DNA of 64,000 nt from G963663775 sp963664255 (GTDB taxonomy: Bacteria; Bacillota; Clostridia; Oscillospirales; Butyricicoccaceae), in the NCBI GenBank assembly GCA_963664255.1, contig OY760938.1, positions 1,054,001-1,118,000 on the forward strand, given 5' to 3'. Shown piece after piece: positions 43,956 to 52,668 of the stretch. The position numbers and the translations under genes are program-made. Position 1 is the first letter of the stretch. Each line of letters opens with the position of its first letter. Below the pieces are notes generated by a model, which was not told the origin of the DNA, did no database searches, and saw only the letters and a list, made by a program, of their open reading frames with translations.

Positions 43956-44015
43956 GTGTCAATGGAACGAAAAAAACCATGCCTAGCGGCATGGTTTTTT
44001 TCGTTCCATTGACAC
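43956..44015. terminator. 28-bp perfect palindrome, bidirectional terminator-like
   Basis: GTGTCAATGGAACG, seven A and CCATGCC (43956-43983) pair perfectly with the mirror arm ending at 44015, around a TAGC loop. A7 and T7 lie inside the arms, so each strand has a CCATGCC-TAGC-GGCATGG hairpin followed by seven T, a good terminator. The extra 14-bp outer arm is unusual. It sits 39 bases beyond the glycosyltransferase stop. Confidence 0.75.
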
Positions 44016-44054
44016 TCTCATTTCCCGCAGTATTTCGAACTGGTATGCACCCAG

Positions 44055-45119
44055 TTACAGCAGGTTTCTCTTTTCCAGACTTTCGCAAATTGCACGCAGT
44101 TTTTCATAGGCTTCCCGATGAGATGTCATCAACCCAGTCGACATCTTGCCATTGTTTTTTTGTAGGGATGCCCGAAAAAATTGTATCGTATGCTTCAAAT
44201 CCTTGGCTTGAAAGCACAACAAACTCATTAAAACATCAAAATCTGGGTCATCCGGAAAGCGGTGTGATGCTTCGGCATACACCCGAAGTGCCCGCTCCAA
44301 TATATGGGGCATCTCTGCGGTGGGTTTGCCCATGCGCAAATACAGCTTCATCCACTGCTGATAGCCTTCCCGCAGACGTTCTTCCCAAATAGAACCATCT
44401 CGATTTGACATGGCTTGCATGAAATACTGCTCTGCCTGTTCATATGCTCCCTGCAACAACAATGCTTCTGCTGCAAAAAGCCACATTTTTGCACTTTCCG
44501 GTGTTTGTTCGATGGCTTTCTGTGCCGCAGCAAAGTTTCGCGCACCCTTTGCCGCTTTGCTGTTTTCTGCTGACCATACATAGCCCATGTGACAAATGGC
44601 AGGCGTATTTTGCTGCGCATATACCTTTAAATACCCGTTTGGCATTGCCTGCAAATGCTCATGCACCGCGCCTACATACTGCACCTGGCGTGTATTGCGG
44701 AAAATGCGCGATTGTCTGCCGATTTCCTTGCCATGATTGCTCCAATTCACCCAAGGCAACTCTATTACATTGTATGCACGCGCCCGTACGCCCTCTTTGC
44801 GGTGCAGCTGCGCAACCTTCTCAATCAGTGCACGCAGTCCCGCTGCATCCTCGGCTTCAAAATATTCATCCGCATCCAAGAACACAATCCAATCGCCACT
44901 GCACTTTGAAACCGCAAAATTGCGCGCAGCCGCAAAATCATCCATCCACGCAAACGAATGCACCACCGCGCCCAATTTGTTCGCCAATACCACGGTTCCA
45001 TCTGTAGAACCGGTGTCCACCACAATTTGTTCTGCAAACAAGGACTTGCCCCAACCCAGTGCACGCGGCAAATTGTGCTCTTCATTTTTCACAATCAAGC
45101 ATTGTGTCAGCTTTAGCAT
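44055..45119 (-). CDS. Family 2 glycosyltransferase with TPR-like C-terminus
   Basis: The 354-residue protein starts with a GT2 domain (LTQCLIVKNEEHNLPRAL, VVDTGSTDGTVV, WIVFLDADEYFE with the metal-binding DAD) to about residue 230, then a helical TPR-like tail (WLFAAEALLLQGAYEQAEQYF). This is the SunS-like/glycosyltransferase-TPR group, often acting on cell-surface or peptide substrates. Its first 38 bases overlap the end of the SLH gene, so it may modify or accompany the SLH protein. Confidence 0.88.
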   Translation of the reverse strand: MLKLTQCLIVKNEEHNLPRALGWGKSLFAEQIVVDTGSTDGTVVLANKLGAVVHSFAWMDDFAAARNFAVSKCSGDWIVFLDADEYFEAEDAAGLRALIEKVAQLHRKEGVRARAYNVIELPWVNWSNHGKEIGRQSRIFRNTRQVQYVGAVHEHLQAMPNGYLKVYAQQNTPAICHMGYVWSAENSKAAKGARNFAAAQKAIEQTPESAKMWLFAAEALLLQGAYEQAEQYFMQAMSNRDGSIWEERLREGYQQWMKLYLRMGKPTAEMPHILERALRVYAEASHRFPDDPDFDVLMSLLCFQAKDLKHTIQFFRASLQKNNGKMSTGLMTSHREAYEKLRAICESLEKRNLL

Positions 45120-45879
45120 ATGATTTCCTCATTATTTCCTTTTGTGGTAATGCCTGCATCTGCGGGGTGGGCTCTTCTGGTTCTGTGGCAATCTGCTCCT
45201 CTGCGTCTATTAGTGTCAGCACAAAATGCTGCCGCTGGGACGCGTCCACCATTCTTACCATAATCGCCGCCCCTTGCGCCCGCGTAATAAAGGATGTCGG
45301 CAAAAATCGTCCGCTGGCATCACTGCCACGCAAAACGCCCGCGGCATACAGCGTATAAATGATTTTTCCATCGCTCTCCTGCGCGGAAACATCAGCAATC
45401 GCGCCGTCTGCGATGGTATTGATGGCGGTATATTCTTCCGTAGGCAATGCCGTATATAAAATCTGTGCAAACAGGTCGCGCGGAATCTGCTCTGTAGGGT
45501 TTTGCAGGTCGATGCCTGCCGCTTCCAGCATATCGTTCTGCAAGGCATACCGTATGTAAGACGCATACCATTCGCCTTCGGTCAGATAAATTTTATTCCC
45601 GTGATAGGTCGCGTGCATCCGCGCCGCCAGCGCAATCGTTTCTGCAAGGGTGATGTTGCCATTGGGCGCGAATTGGCAGGTGCTTTTTCCATTCATCAGC
45701 CCCAGCTCATACACTTTTACGATACTGTTTGCATACCATGCCGTTTCAGAAACATCGTCAAACATCGTACGATAGGACCGCTGTGCTTTGAAATTATCCA
45801 TTGCCGCATATGTCGAAATGGGCAGCATGGATAGCACAAGGGTGCAACTTGCCAAAATCTTCACGATTCGCTTTTGCAT
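45082..45879 (-). CDS. Secreted SLH-domain protein
   Basis: The 265-residue protein has a signal peptide (MQKRIVKILASCTLVLSMLP, cleavage after TYA near residue 26) and three SLH-type segments (MFDDVSETAWYANSIVKVYE, LGLMNGKSTCQFAPNGNIT, ITRAQGAAIMVRMVD). It is a paralogue of the protein at 18740-19672 in block order. The C-terminus is a short charged tail. ATG 45879 follows AAAGGAA. It overlaps the glycosyltransferase gene and is probably wall-anchored. Confidence 0.85.
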   Translation of the reverse strand: MQKRIVKILASCTLVLSMLPISTYAAMDNFKAQRSYRTMFDDVSETAWYANSIVKVYELGLMNGKSTCQFAPNGNITLAETIALAARMHATYHGNKIYLTEGEWYASYIRYALQNDMLEAAGIDLQNPTEQIPRDLFAQILYTALPTEEYTAINTIADGAIADVSAQESDGKIIYTLYAAGVLRGSDASGRFLPTSFITRAQGAAIMVRMVDASQRQHFVLTLIDAEEQIATEPEEPTPQMQALPQKEIMRKSYAKADTMLDCEK

Positions 45880-45966
45880 AACCGTTCCTTTCCCGCCATT
45901 GATTTTGTCTTTCATAAAAAACAGCAGAACAGAGTATCCCCTCTGTCCTGCCGTCCTATGTCCCAC

Positions 45967-46281
45967 TCACTGCGGCAGGATTTTTAAAATATCCGCCACG
46001 CTGTGCACGCCTACCATTTGATGCACCTTTTCACCATTCTGAAACACGATGAGGGTTGGAATGCTCATAATGCCATATTGGGCTGCCAGCTCGGGCTGCT
46101 CATCAACATTGATTTTGCAAATTTTCACGCGGTCTGCATACTCGCGGTCCATGTCTTCCAAAATCGGACCCAGCATCTTGCAGGGACCACACCACACCGC
46201 CCAAAAATCCACCAGCACCGGAACCGTGGCATTGTGAATCTCTTCTTCAAAATTTTGCTTCGTTAAATGGATGATTGCCAT
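45967..46281 (-). CDS. trxA: Thioredoxin
   Basis: The 104-residue protein has the thioredoxin active site WCGPC (Cys31, Cys34) after VPVLVDFWAV, the cis-Pro segment SIPTLIVFQNG and a typical length. It reduces protein disulfides in the cytoplasm with thioredoxin reductase. The gene lies upstream of the SLH gene in the same direction with its own AAGGAG site. Confidence 0.96.
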   Translation of the reverse strand: MAIIHLTKQNFEEEIHNATVPVLVDFWAVWCGPCKMLGPILEDMDREYADRVKICKINVDEQPELAAQYGIMSIPTLIVFQNGEKVHQMVGVHSVADILKILPQ

Positions 46282-46438
46282 AAACCTAGACTCCTTTCAA
46301 AAAAACAAGCCACACATGGCTTTACATACAACATGGTTTTGCAGTATAATTTTATCATATTTGATAAGAAATTTCAATCATAGAACACACACCAAAAAAG
46401 ATTGTGTGCAACACTGCTCAGAACGAGAGGATTACCGA

Positions 46439-46846
46439 ATGCAAGACTATTTACGCTCTCCCATGCAAGACCGTGCCCTGCGCCAAATGAGCTCGCTCGC
46501 GCTGGCACATATTGGTGACGCGGTATATGAACTTATGACTCGCCTGCTGCTGGCAGAACAAGGCACGCAGACCGCCAAAAATCTGCACGCGCAAACCGTG
46601 CGCCGCGTATGTGCACAGGCACAGGCACAGGCTGCCCAGATATTGCTGCCGCGCTTGACCGAAGAGGAAGCCGCTGTTTTTCGCCGTGCGCGCAATGCCA
46701 AGCCCGGCAGCGTTCCCAAATCCTGCACCCCAGGGGAATATGCACAGGCAACCGCCCTCGAGGCGCTGTTTGGCTTCCTCTATCTATCCGGTGCGTATGA
46801 CCGCATCAACGAATTATATGATGTCATTGTACATCCGCAAGCATAA
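46439..46846 (+). CDS. mrnC: Mini-ribonuclease 3
   Basis: The 135-residue protein consists of an RNase III catalytic domain without the double-stranded-RNA-binding domain. It has ALAHIGDAVYELMTRLLL (catalytic Asp region), NAKPGSVPKSCTPGEYAQAT, and ALEALFGFLYLSG with the second acidic site. Mini-III matures 23S rRNA in Firmicutes. The start at 46439 follows GAGAGGAT; further upstream codons are untenable. Confidence 0.93.
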   Translation: MQDYLRSPMQDRALRQMSSLALAHIGDAVYELMTRLLLAEQGTQTAKNLHAQTVRRVCAQAQAQAAQILLPRLTEEEAAVFRRARNAKPGSVPKSCTPGEYAQATALEALFGFLYLSGAYDRINELYDVIVHPQA

Positions 46847-46986
46847 AAAAGCAAGTGGAATCGCGGCGCAAAACGCATTTTCCGCCACGACCCCACTTGT
46901 ATTTGGAGATTCCGTTTTTTTATATCGGTTTGCAGTACTTCACTGCATCACCTTAAACGGTTCATTGCTGCTGTAATCCAGCGCGC

Positions 46987-47151
46987 TTATCGGCAGTCGG
47001 TTGCCTGTCCCTTGTTCTGGCTGTTTTGCTTGCCTGCCTGCGTTGTTTTTTGCTGTGCATTGCCTGCACCACTGTTTACATCGCTCGCATTGCCATTGGT
47101 ATTGTTGGTACCACCGCTCTGCTTATACTGGTTATAATCCTTTGCAAACAT
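46987..47151 (-). CDS. Small Asn/Gln/Gly-rich protein, possibly spore-related
   Basis: The 54-residue frame (MFAKDYNQYKQSGGTNNTNG, then more N, Q, S and K to a QATDCR end) has a strong ribosome site, GAGGTG eight bases before the ATG. Its low-complexity N/Q composition recalls gamma-type small acid-soluble spore proteins but no signature is matched. A second minus-strand frame reads on past its stop and ends ISALDYSSNEPFKVMQ near 46941, so a frameshift of a longer gene is possible. Confidence 0.45.
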   Translation of the reverse strand: MFAKDYNQYKQSGGTNNTNGNASDVNSGAGNAQQKTTQAGKQNSQNKGQATDCR

Positions 47152-47330
47152 TTTAAATTCACCTCACTTCGTTTTGTGAGCATAGTATGCACTGCCCGCC
47201 TTGCAATTATACAAACAAAAAACGCATCCTGCCACAATTCCAGAACGTATGCTTGCGAGAATTACAAAAATTTGATACACTATTTGCATGAAATGGTATG
47301 AAAGAATCAAACAAAAAGGAGATTTTATAG

Positions 47331-48062
47331 ATGTCAGGACATTCCAAATGGAATAACATTGCCAAGCGCAAAGGGGCGAATGACGCTAAAAAAGCGAAAA
47401 TTTTTACAAAAATCGGTCGTGAAATGGCGACTGCTGCCAAAGAAGGCGGCTCTGCAAACCCCGATAACAACAGCCGTCTGCGCGATGTCATCGCCAAGGC
47501 AAAGGCAAACAATATGCCCAACGACAATATCAAACGTCTGTTGGACAAATTTTCGGGTGCTGGCGGGGCGGTATCCTATGATTCCATCACATATGAAGGC
47601 TATGGTCCTTCTGGCGTGGCGGTGATTGTGGAAACGCTGACCGACAACCGCAACCGTACTGCGGCTGATGTGCGCCATTTGCTCGACAAATACGGCGCAG
47701 GCATGGGTGCCACCGGCTGTGTCGGTTGGCAATTTGACCGCAAAGGCGTGCTCATCATCGAAAACGAAGGGCAGGACGAGGATGAAACCATGATGACCGC
47801 CCTTGATGCCGGTGCGGAGGATTTCCATGCGGATGAAACCAGCTTCCAGATTTATACCACGCCTGAGGACTTCGGCACGGTGCGCGAAGCATTGGAAGCT
47901 GTCGGCTTGACCTTTGCCGCCGCAGAACTGGAAATGGTGCCGCAAAATTATGTCACCCTCGAAACACCGGAGGACATAGCGCAGATGCGCAAGCTGCTCG
48001 ACTTCCTCGAGGATAACGATGATGTACAGAACGTGTGGCACAACTGGGAGAACGAGGAGTGA
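47331..48062 (+). CDS. YebC/TACO1-family translation or transcription factor
   Basis: The 243-residue protein begins MSGHSKWNNIAKRKGANDAK and has the family's SRLRDVIAKAKANNMPNDNI and YEGYGPSGVAVIVETLTDNR blocks. YebC proteins were long called transcriptional regulators; recent work links them to relief of ribosome stalling. The 3' end is duplicated at 50442-50532. The last 30 codons may therefore be a replacement brought in by an integrated element. AAAGGAG precedes the ATG. Confidence 0.95.
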   Translation: MSGHSKWNNIAKRKGANDAKKAKIFTKIGREMATAAKEGGSANPDNNSRLRDVIAKAKANNMPNDNIKRLLDKFSGAGGAVSYDSITYEGYGPSGVAVIVETLTDNRNRTAADVRHLLDKYGAGMGATGCVGWQFDRKGVLIIENEGQDEDETMMTALDAGAEDFHADETSFQIYTTPEDFGTVREALEAVGLTFAAAELEMVPQNYVTLETPEDIAQMRKLLDFLEDNDDVQNVWHNWENEE

Positions 48063-48063
48063 A
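47973..48063 (+). repeat. yebC 3' end, left copy of a 91-bp direct repeat
   Basis: These 91 bases, ending one base past the yebC stop codon, recur at 50442-50532 with seven mismatches and no gaps (about 92 percent identical). The position at a gene's 3' end is typical of integration sites. Confidence 0.85.
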
Positions 48064-48265
48064 GTGCTCTATTCTCCTTGATTTATAAGCGATTGCAGGC
48101 GTTTGGAATATCCACTCGAACAATGGAATCTGTGCTGCGTTATGACATATGATTGACCTATAACGACAAACTGCCCAATGTGGTAGCTTGCGTTAATGGA
48201 ATCAGAAAGCATTGCATTATTAAAACCCTTTTAGTGTGTATTTCGTGCATACTAGGAGGGTTTTT

Positions 48266-48355
48266 ATGTTATTAGAAGAAGCGTTAAAGGAATTCCTCTA
48301 TGATTGTCAAATGCGCAAGTATACATGGAAAACCATCAAAGGATACCGCATCTGA
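48266..48355 (+). pseudogene. Tyrosine recombinase (integrase) N-terminal remnant
   Basis: A strong AGGAGGG is followed by an ATG and 29 codons, MLLEEALKEFLYDCQMRKYT-WKTIKGYRI, then stop. EALKEFLYDC...RKYT.KTIKGY is characteristic of the N-terminal core-binding domain of XerC/XerD-like integrases. The rest of the gene is gone. It lies just inside the left copy of the yebC direct repeat. The remainder of 48064-48653 is AT-rich with no other gene. Confidence 0.6.
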
Positions 48356-48653
48356 AAGCATTCGAGCAAGTCCGCATACTTGCCGTTATACATGACAGTA
48401 TTCCCGCTTGATTCAGAAAAGTCATTCCTAGGGCATTCTGATGCAAACGGTAAACTTCGAGGAAAGGACACATACATTACTATTGGTTTAATATGCATAA
48501 AACCAAATAGCTAGTATTGAAATGGAATGCACTATCGTATATAATTATTTGTATATATTTCATGAGATAAACACCACTTAAACACATTACAGGGAATTAT
48601 TAGGAATAATTCCCTGTATATATTAGTTGATATGATTTGCGTGGAGGGCTTAT

Positions 48654-49973
48654 ATGTCATTTCTATTTTTCGGGAATAAGAGTAAAATCCAAATAGGCGA
48701 AGCTAATGCACAAATTTTGCAACAACTACAAGCAATCGAAACAAAGGAAAGCTGCATTTTATCATCCATTGGGACACTCAATGACTTGCTACAATTCATG
48801 ACACGATTAGACTATGTTAAAGATATGATAGATGATGCCCGCATACAAGCAGATTTGATTGAAAAAGTTGCCGCTAGTAGCGAAGAGATGGCAGCGGCAA
48901 CAGAAGAAATCTCTAGTGCCGTTCAGTCTTCCAATTTGATGATGAACCGTGCAGTCGAAGAAACCCACAATAGCTTACAACAGGTAGAGCACACCTTTAA
49001 TGATGTTGAAAATAATATTGATGAAATGGCTGCAGTCAAAAATATTATGTTGGAAGTAGAAGCCGAGACTTTTAAAATAAATAATTTGGTTGGTGTCATT
49101 AAATCAGTCGCGGATCAAACAAATCTTTTATCCTTAAATGCATCCATAGAGGCAGCGCGCGCAGGAGAAAGCGGAAAAGGATTTGCTGTTGTTGCGGGCG
49201 AGGTGAAACAATTAGCAAATAGTACGAAGGAACAAGGGGATGTCATCCGTACCATTGTAGATGAGCTAAATAGCAAAATCGAGCGTGCATCTAATGAAAT
49301 TGAGCGAATCATATCTAATTTCCAAAAATCAAAAAGTGCAATAGACAATACTACTGGTAGCATAAAGAGCATTACAACGACAATAGATGCTGTTGGTGAG
49401 AGTTTTTCTGAGATTACATCGAATGTAGAGCAACAATCACAAACTACACAAGATATTGCCCTGCATATACAGAGTATCAGCCAAAAAGCAATTAAATTGA
49501 ATGACGAGTCTCATAAAACCGGTAAGGCATTTTTTGATATTTCACAAAAAATTGATGCTATCCGAATTCAGGCTTTGAATTGTGCGGACAAATTGGATAA
49601 CCATACTATGATAGAACTGAGTATTTCGGATCATTTGATGTGGAAATGGCGCGTTTATAACATGATTTTAGGCTATATTCGATTAGAGGAAAACGCTGTT
49701 GGAGATCATAGGAACTGTCGATTAGGAAAGTGGTTGGCATCGTTAGATGAAACTGATCCTAAAGTAGCAAATGTACTCCAAAAGCTAGAAACCCCGCACG
49801 CAAATGTACATATATTTGCTAAAAAAGCAATTCGAGCATATAACGAAGGAGCAGTTCTAAATGCACACCAGCTGCTTATCGAACTAGATAATTATTCTAC
49901 GATAGTAGTGGAAATACTTCGAAATTACAAAAATTCGGTTGAAAATATGCTGGCTGTCCCCAAAAAGTGTTAA
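48654..49973 (+). CDS. Soluble methyl-accepting chemotaxis protein with C-terminal CZB domain
   Basis: The 439-residue protein has no membrane helix. Residues about 40-310 are an MCP signalling hairpin with the tip DQTNLLSLNASIEAARAGES. The C-terminal 115 residues form a chemoreceptor zinc-binding (CZB) domain: DHLMWKWRVYNMILG, DHRNCRLGKWL with the zinc-ligand Cys, and ETPHANVHIFAKKA with further His ligands. Such receptors sense hypochlorite or zinc in the cytoplasm. The gene is distinctly AT-rich compared with its neighbours and lies between the two yebC 3' ends, so it was probably acquired. Confidence 0.9.
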   Translation: MSFLFFGNKSKIQIGEANAQILQQLQAIETKESCILSSIGTLNDLLQFMTRLDYVKDMIDDARIQADLIEKVAASSEEMAAATEEISSAVQSSNLMMNRAVEETHNSLQQVEHTFNDVENNIDEMAAVKNIMLEVEAETFKINNLVGVIKSVADQTNLLSLNASIEAARAGESGKGFAVVAGEVKQLANSTKEQGDVIRTIVDELNSKIERASNEIERIISNFQKSKSAIDNTTGSIKSITTTIDAVGESFSEITSNVEQQSQTTQDIALHIQSISQKAIKLNDESHKTGKAFFDISQKIDAIRIQALNCADKLDNHTMIELSISDHLMWKWRVYNMILGYIRLEENAVGDHRNCRLGKWLASLDETDPKVANVLQKLETPHANVHIFAKKAIRAYNEGAVLNAHQLLIELDNYSTIVVEILRNYKNSVENMLAVPKKC

Positions 49974-50441
49974 ACTTATATGGGTTTATTAAAGCAGAAG
50001 GAATATCAGCGGGAATTAGAACGAAACCGCTGCATATGTTAAGCATGCGCAATGGGTATTTTCTGGTAACAGACATCTTCATTTAGATGATGGTATCGTT
50101 ACTTCTATTCAGAACAGAAATTAAAACATTTTTTGGTGCTTATAAAGAAATACCTGACTGGTTCAAACTGGTCAGGCTTTCTTTTTGTTTTTGGGATGAA
50201 ATATCTGATACCGAGCAGAAGGGCAGACGGACAAGCAGAACAAAAAGCATAACTCAAATTCTAAAGTATTGGTATGTATGTCATCGGCCAAGGCTTGATT
50301 TTCCGTCATGGACTATGATATACTTCTCTCAGCTAAGGAAAATATTCGTTTTGAGTGATGAAATATGTTTTCCAATTAGTTTCAATAATGGAAATTTAAT
50401 TGTTATAACAGCATCATTTTTCATTGATTCTCTTACTTTTA
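49974..50441. other. AT-rich gene-free stretch with degraded coding remnants
   Basis: No intact gene is seen. A frame around 49978-50085 reads YGFIKAEGISAG and NGYFLVTDIFI, which may be a decayed C-terminus of an unrelated gene. Its base composition matches the chemoreceptor gene and ends abruptly at the right yebC repeat. Confidence 0.35.
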
Positions 50442-50532
50442 GACATGGCGCAGATGCGCCATCTGCTCGACTTTCTCGAGGATAACGATGATGTACAGAG
50501 CGTGTGGCACAACTGAGAGAATGAGGAGTGAA
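50442..50532 (+). repeat. yebC 3' end, right copy of a 91-bp direct repeat
   Basis: This copy matches 47973-48063 without gaps. One change turns the penultimate Trp region codon TGG into TGA. It is not part of an intact gene and is best read as the original or displaced yebC end. Confidence 0.85.
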
Positions 50533-50610
50533 ATTTTTCCGCACCGAATTTAAAACTGGCAGAGATGATGCTCTATCAGCAGCAGCATCCTAAAACAGGC
50601 GGTCCATCTT

Positions 50611-50817
50611 TTAGAAACTGTATTCACAAACGTGAGCCGATGGATTTTGGAAAGATTTTTTGCTAGGCAAGGCAAAAAGCCACAGGAATATAAGGTGAGC
50701 ACGCCAGTGCGAGAAAATCCCCTAGGGGATTTGGTGTATTCCAAGGGTTTTTTAACGCCGCATGGCAGAAAAGGTATGCCCACTTCGCCTATTCGCCGTT
50801 GTGCACACAGCTTCTTA
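50611..50817. mobile_element. MITE, family copy 2
   Basis: This element of about 207 bp is colinear with 31111-31311. It starts TAGAAACTGTATTCACAAACG and ends CACACAGCTTCTTA, giving inverted ends like copy 1 but slightly decayed. Shared interior blocks include TTTTTTGCTAGGCAAGGCAA, CAGGAATATAAGG and TTGGTGTATTCCAAGG. It sits between the yebC repeat and the ABC-F gene, whose ribosome site lies 30 bases beyond. Confidence 0.8.
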
Positions 50818-50864
50818 CAAAGCCTGTAAACACTAGACCAAATAGAAAAGGATTTATCATTGCA

Positions 50865-52421
50865 ATGAGTATATTGACCGTATCGCATCTCACCCACGGC
50901 TTTGGAGATCGGGCGATCTTCGAAGACATTTCCTTCCGCCTGCTCAAGGGAGAACACATTGGACTCATCGGCGCCAACGGTGAAGGAAAATCTACCTTTA
51001 TCAACATCATCACCCACCAGTTGCAGCCAGACGCAGGCACCATCGAATGGTCTCGCAATATCCGGGTGGGACACCTGGACCAGCATACGGTACTAGAGGC
51101 AGGGCAGACCATCAAGGATGTGCTGGACTCCGCCTTTGGCTATCTTCTGGTACTGGAGCAGGAGATGCTTGCGCTCTATGAAGCGATGGCAGAGCTGACC
51201 GATGCACAGCTAGATGCCGCGATGGAGCGTGTCGGCGAAATACAGGACCTGCTTAGCACAAATGACTTCTACATGATTGATGCAAAGGTGAGTGAGATTG
51301 CCCAAGCACTGGGGCTGACGGATTTAGGGCTTGACCGTGATGTGAGCGAGCTGAGCGGCGGCCAGCGCACCAAGGTTTTGATTGGCAAGCTGCTGCTTGA
51401 AAAACCGGACATCCTCCTGCTGGACGAACCCACCAACTATCTGGATGAGAATCATATCATTTGGCTGACACGGTATCTGCAGGAATATGAGAACGCTTTT
51501 GTGCTCATCTCGCACGATATGCCTTTTCTCAACCGCGTCATCAACCTGATTTATCATGTGGAAAACAAAGCCCTGACCCGCTATGTGGGCGACTACAATA
51601 CCTTCTTAGCCGTGTATGAAGCACGAAAGCAGCAGTTGGAATCTGCCGCCAAGCGGCAGCAGCAAGAGATGGATTCACTCAAGGAATTTGTGGCGAAAAA
51701 CAAGGCGCGATACGCCACACGCAACATGGCCATGTCTCGCCAAAAAAAGCTGGATAAGATGGAGGTAATTGAGATTGCAAGGGAAAAGCCCAAGCCTTTC
51801 TTCCAGTTTAAAGAGGCACGCGCGCCAGGTAAGTTCATTTTCGAGACTTCTGATTTGGTCATCGGCTACGACACGCCGCTGTCGCGTGCGCTGCATCTCT
51901 CCATGGAAAGACGGCAGAAAATCGCGCTGACCGGTGCCAACGGCATTGGCAAAACCACACTGCTGCGAAGCATTATGGGACTTATTCCGCCCGTATCCGG
52001 CACTGTTTCCCTAGGAGAATTCTTAATCCAAGGCTATTTTGAACAGGAGGTCAAGGCAGGGAACACCAAAACCTGTATTGAAGAGATGTGGGAGGAATAT
52101 CCCTCGTGGAATCAAGGGGAGATTCGCGCGGCGCTTGCAAAGTGCGGACTGACCACCCAACACATCGAAAGCCGTGTGATGGTGCTCAGCGGCGGTGAGC
52201 AGGCCAAGCTGCGGCTGTGCAAGCTCGTCAATCGTGAAACAAATGTCCTGCTGCTGGACGAACCCACCAATCATCTGGACATCGAGGCGAAAGCGGCACT
52301 GAAGGCAGCACTGAAGGCTTATGGCGGCAGCGTTGTCCTCATCTGCCACGAACCAGAGTTCTATCAAGACATTGTAAGCGATGTTTGGAATTGCGAAGAT
52401 TGGACCACAAAGCTCATTTAG
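50865..52421 (+). CDS. ABC-F family ATP-binding protein
   Basis: The 518-residue protein has two ABC domains: Walker A GANGEGKST and GANGIGKTT, signatures LSGGQRTK and LSGGEQAK, Walker B DILLLDEPTN and NVLLLDEPTN, joined by a long charged linker (about residues 245-300). There is no membrane domain, so it belongs to the ABC-F translation factors. It is shorter than the gene at 26757-28673 and lacks its C-terminal coiled coil, so the two are different subfamilies. The YkpA/YbiT group is the best guess. Confidence 0.9.
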   Translation: MSILTVSHLTHGFGDRAIFEDISFRLLKGEHIGLIGANGEGKSTFINIITHQLQPDAGTIEWSRNIRVGHLDQHTVLEAGQTIKDVLDSAFGYLLVLEQEMLALYEAMAELTDAQLDAAMERVGEIQDLLSTNDFYMIDAKVSEIAQALGLTDLGLDRDVSELSGGQRTKVLIGKLLLEKPDILLLDEPTNYLDENHIIWLTRYLQEYENAFVLISHDMPFLNRVINLIYHVENKALTRYVGDYNTFLAVYEARKQQLESAAKRQQQEMDSLKEFVAKNKARYATRNMAMSRQKKLDKMEVIEIAREKPKPFFQFKEARAPGKFIFETSDLVIGYDTPLSRALHLSMERRQKIALTGANGIGKTTLLRSIMGLIPPVSGTVSLGEFLIQGYFEQEVKAGNTKTCIEEMWEEYPSWNQGEIRAALAKCGLTTQHIESRVMVLSGGEQAKLRLCKLVNRETNVLLLDEPTNHLDIEAKAALKAALKAYGGSVVLICHEPEFYQDIVSDVWNCEDWTTKLI

Positions 52422-52473
52422 TCTGCGTGCAGCAGTTCCATCGGCGGCGACATACGCTTTTTGCCGCCCATAT

Positions 52474-52535
52474 AACACAGACCGTATGCGCCGCCATGTC
52501 CGTAAGTCATGGTAGGCATACGGTCTGTGTTTTTT
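52474..52535 (+). terminator. Terminator after the second ABC-F gene
   Basis: ACACAGACCGTATGC pairs with GCATACGGTCTGTGT (ending 52530), with an inner CCATG/CATGG stem in the loop, then six T. The T-run abuts a MITE-type end at 52535. Confidence 0.85.
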
Positions 52536-52546
52536 AGAACCTGTAT
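52535..52546 (+). repeat. MITE-type end, left boundary of the restriction-modification cassette
   Basis: TAGAACCTGTAT here is the exact inverse of ATACAGGTTCTA at 54468-54479 on the far side of the restriction-modification genes. The following bases (GAACAGG near 52559) also resemble the interior of the short element at 54428-54479. Confidence 0.6.
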
Positions 52547-52668
52547 CCTTGAAAATAGTGAACAGGGAAATAGAGGAACGCTGCACGCTGGAATTGGCGA
52601 TTGCGTTTTGTTTGAGTTTGTGTTAGTGTATAAAATGTATTACTTATTCTAAAAAGGGGCCTGATTAA

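Noticed and set aside
48307..48498. Minus-strand open frame of 63 codons in the integrated island.
   Set aside because: It overlaps the integrase remnant on the other strand, has no ribosome site and no family resemblance; probably decayed DNA.
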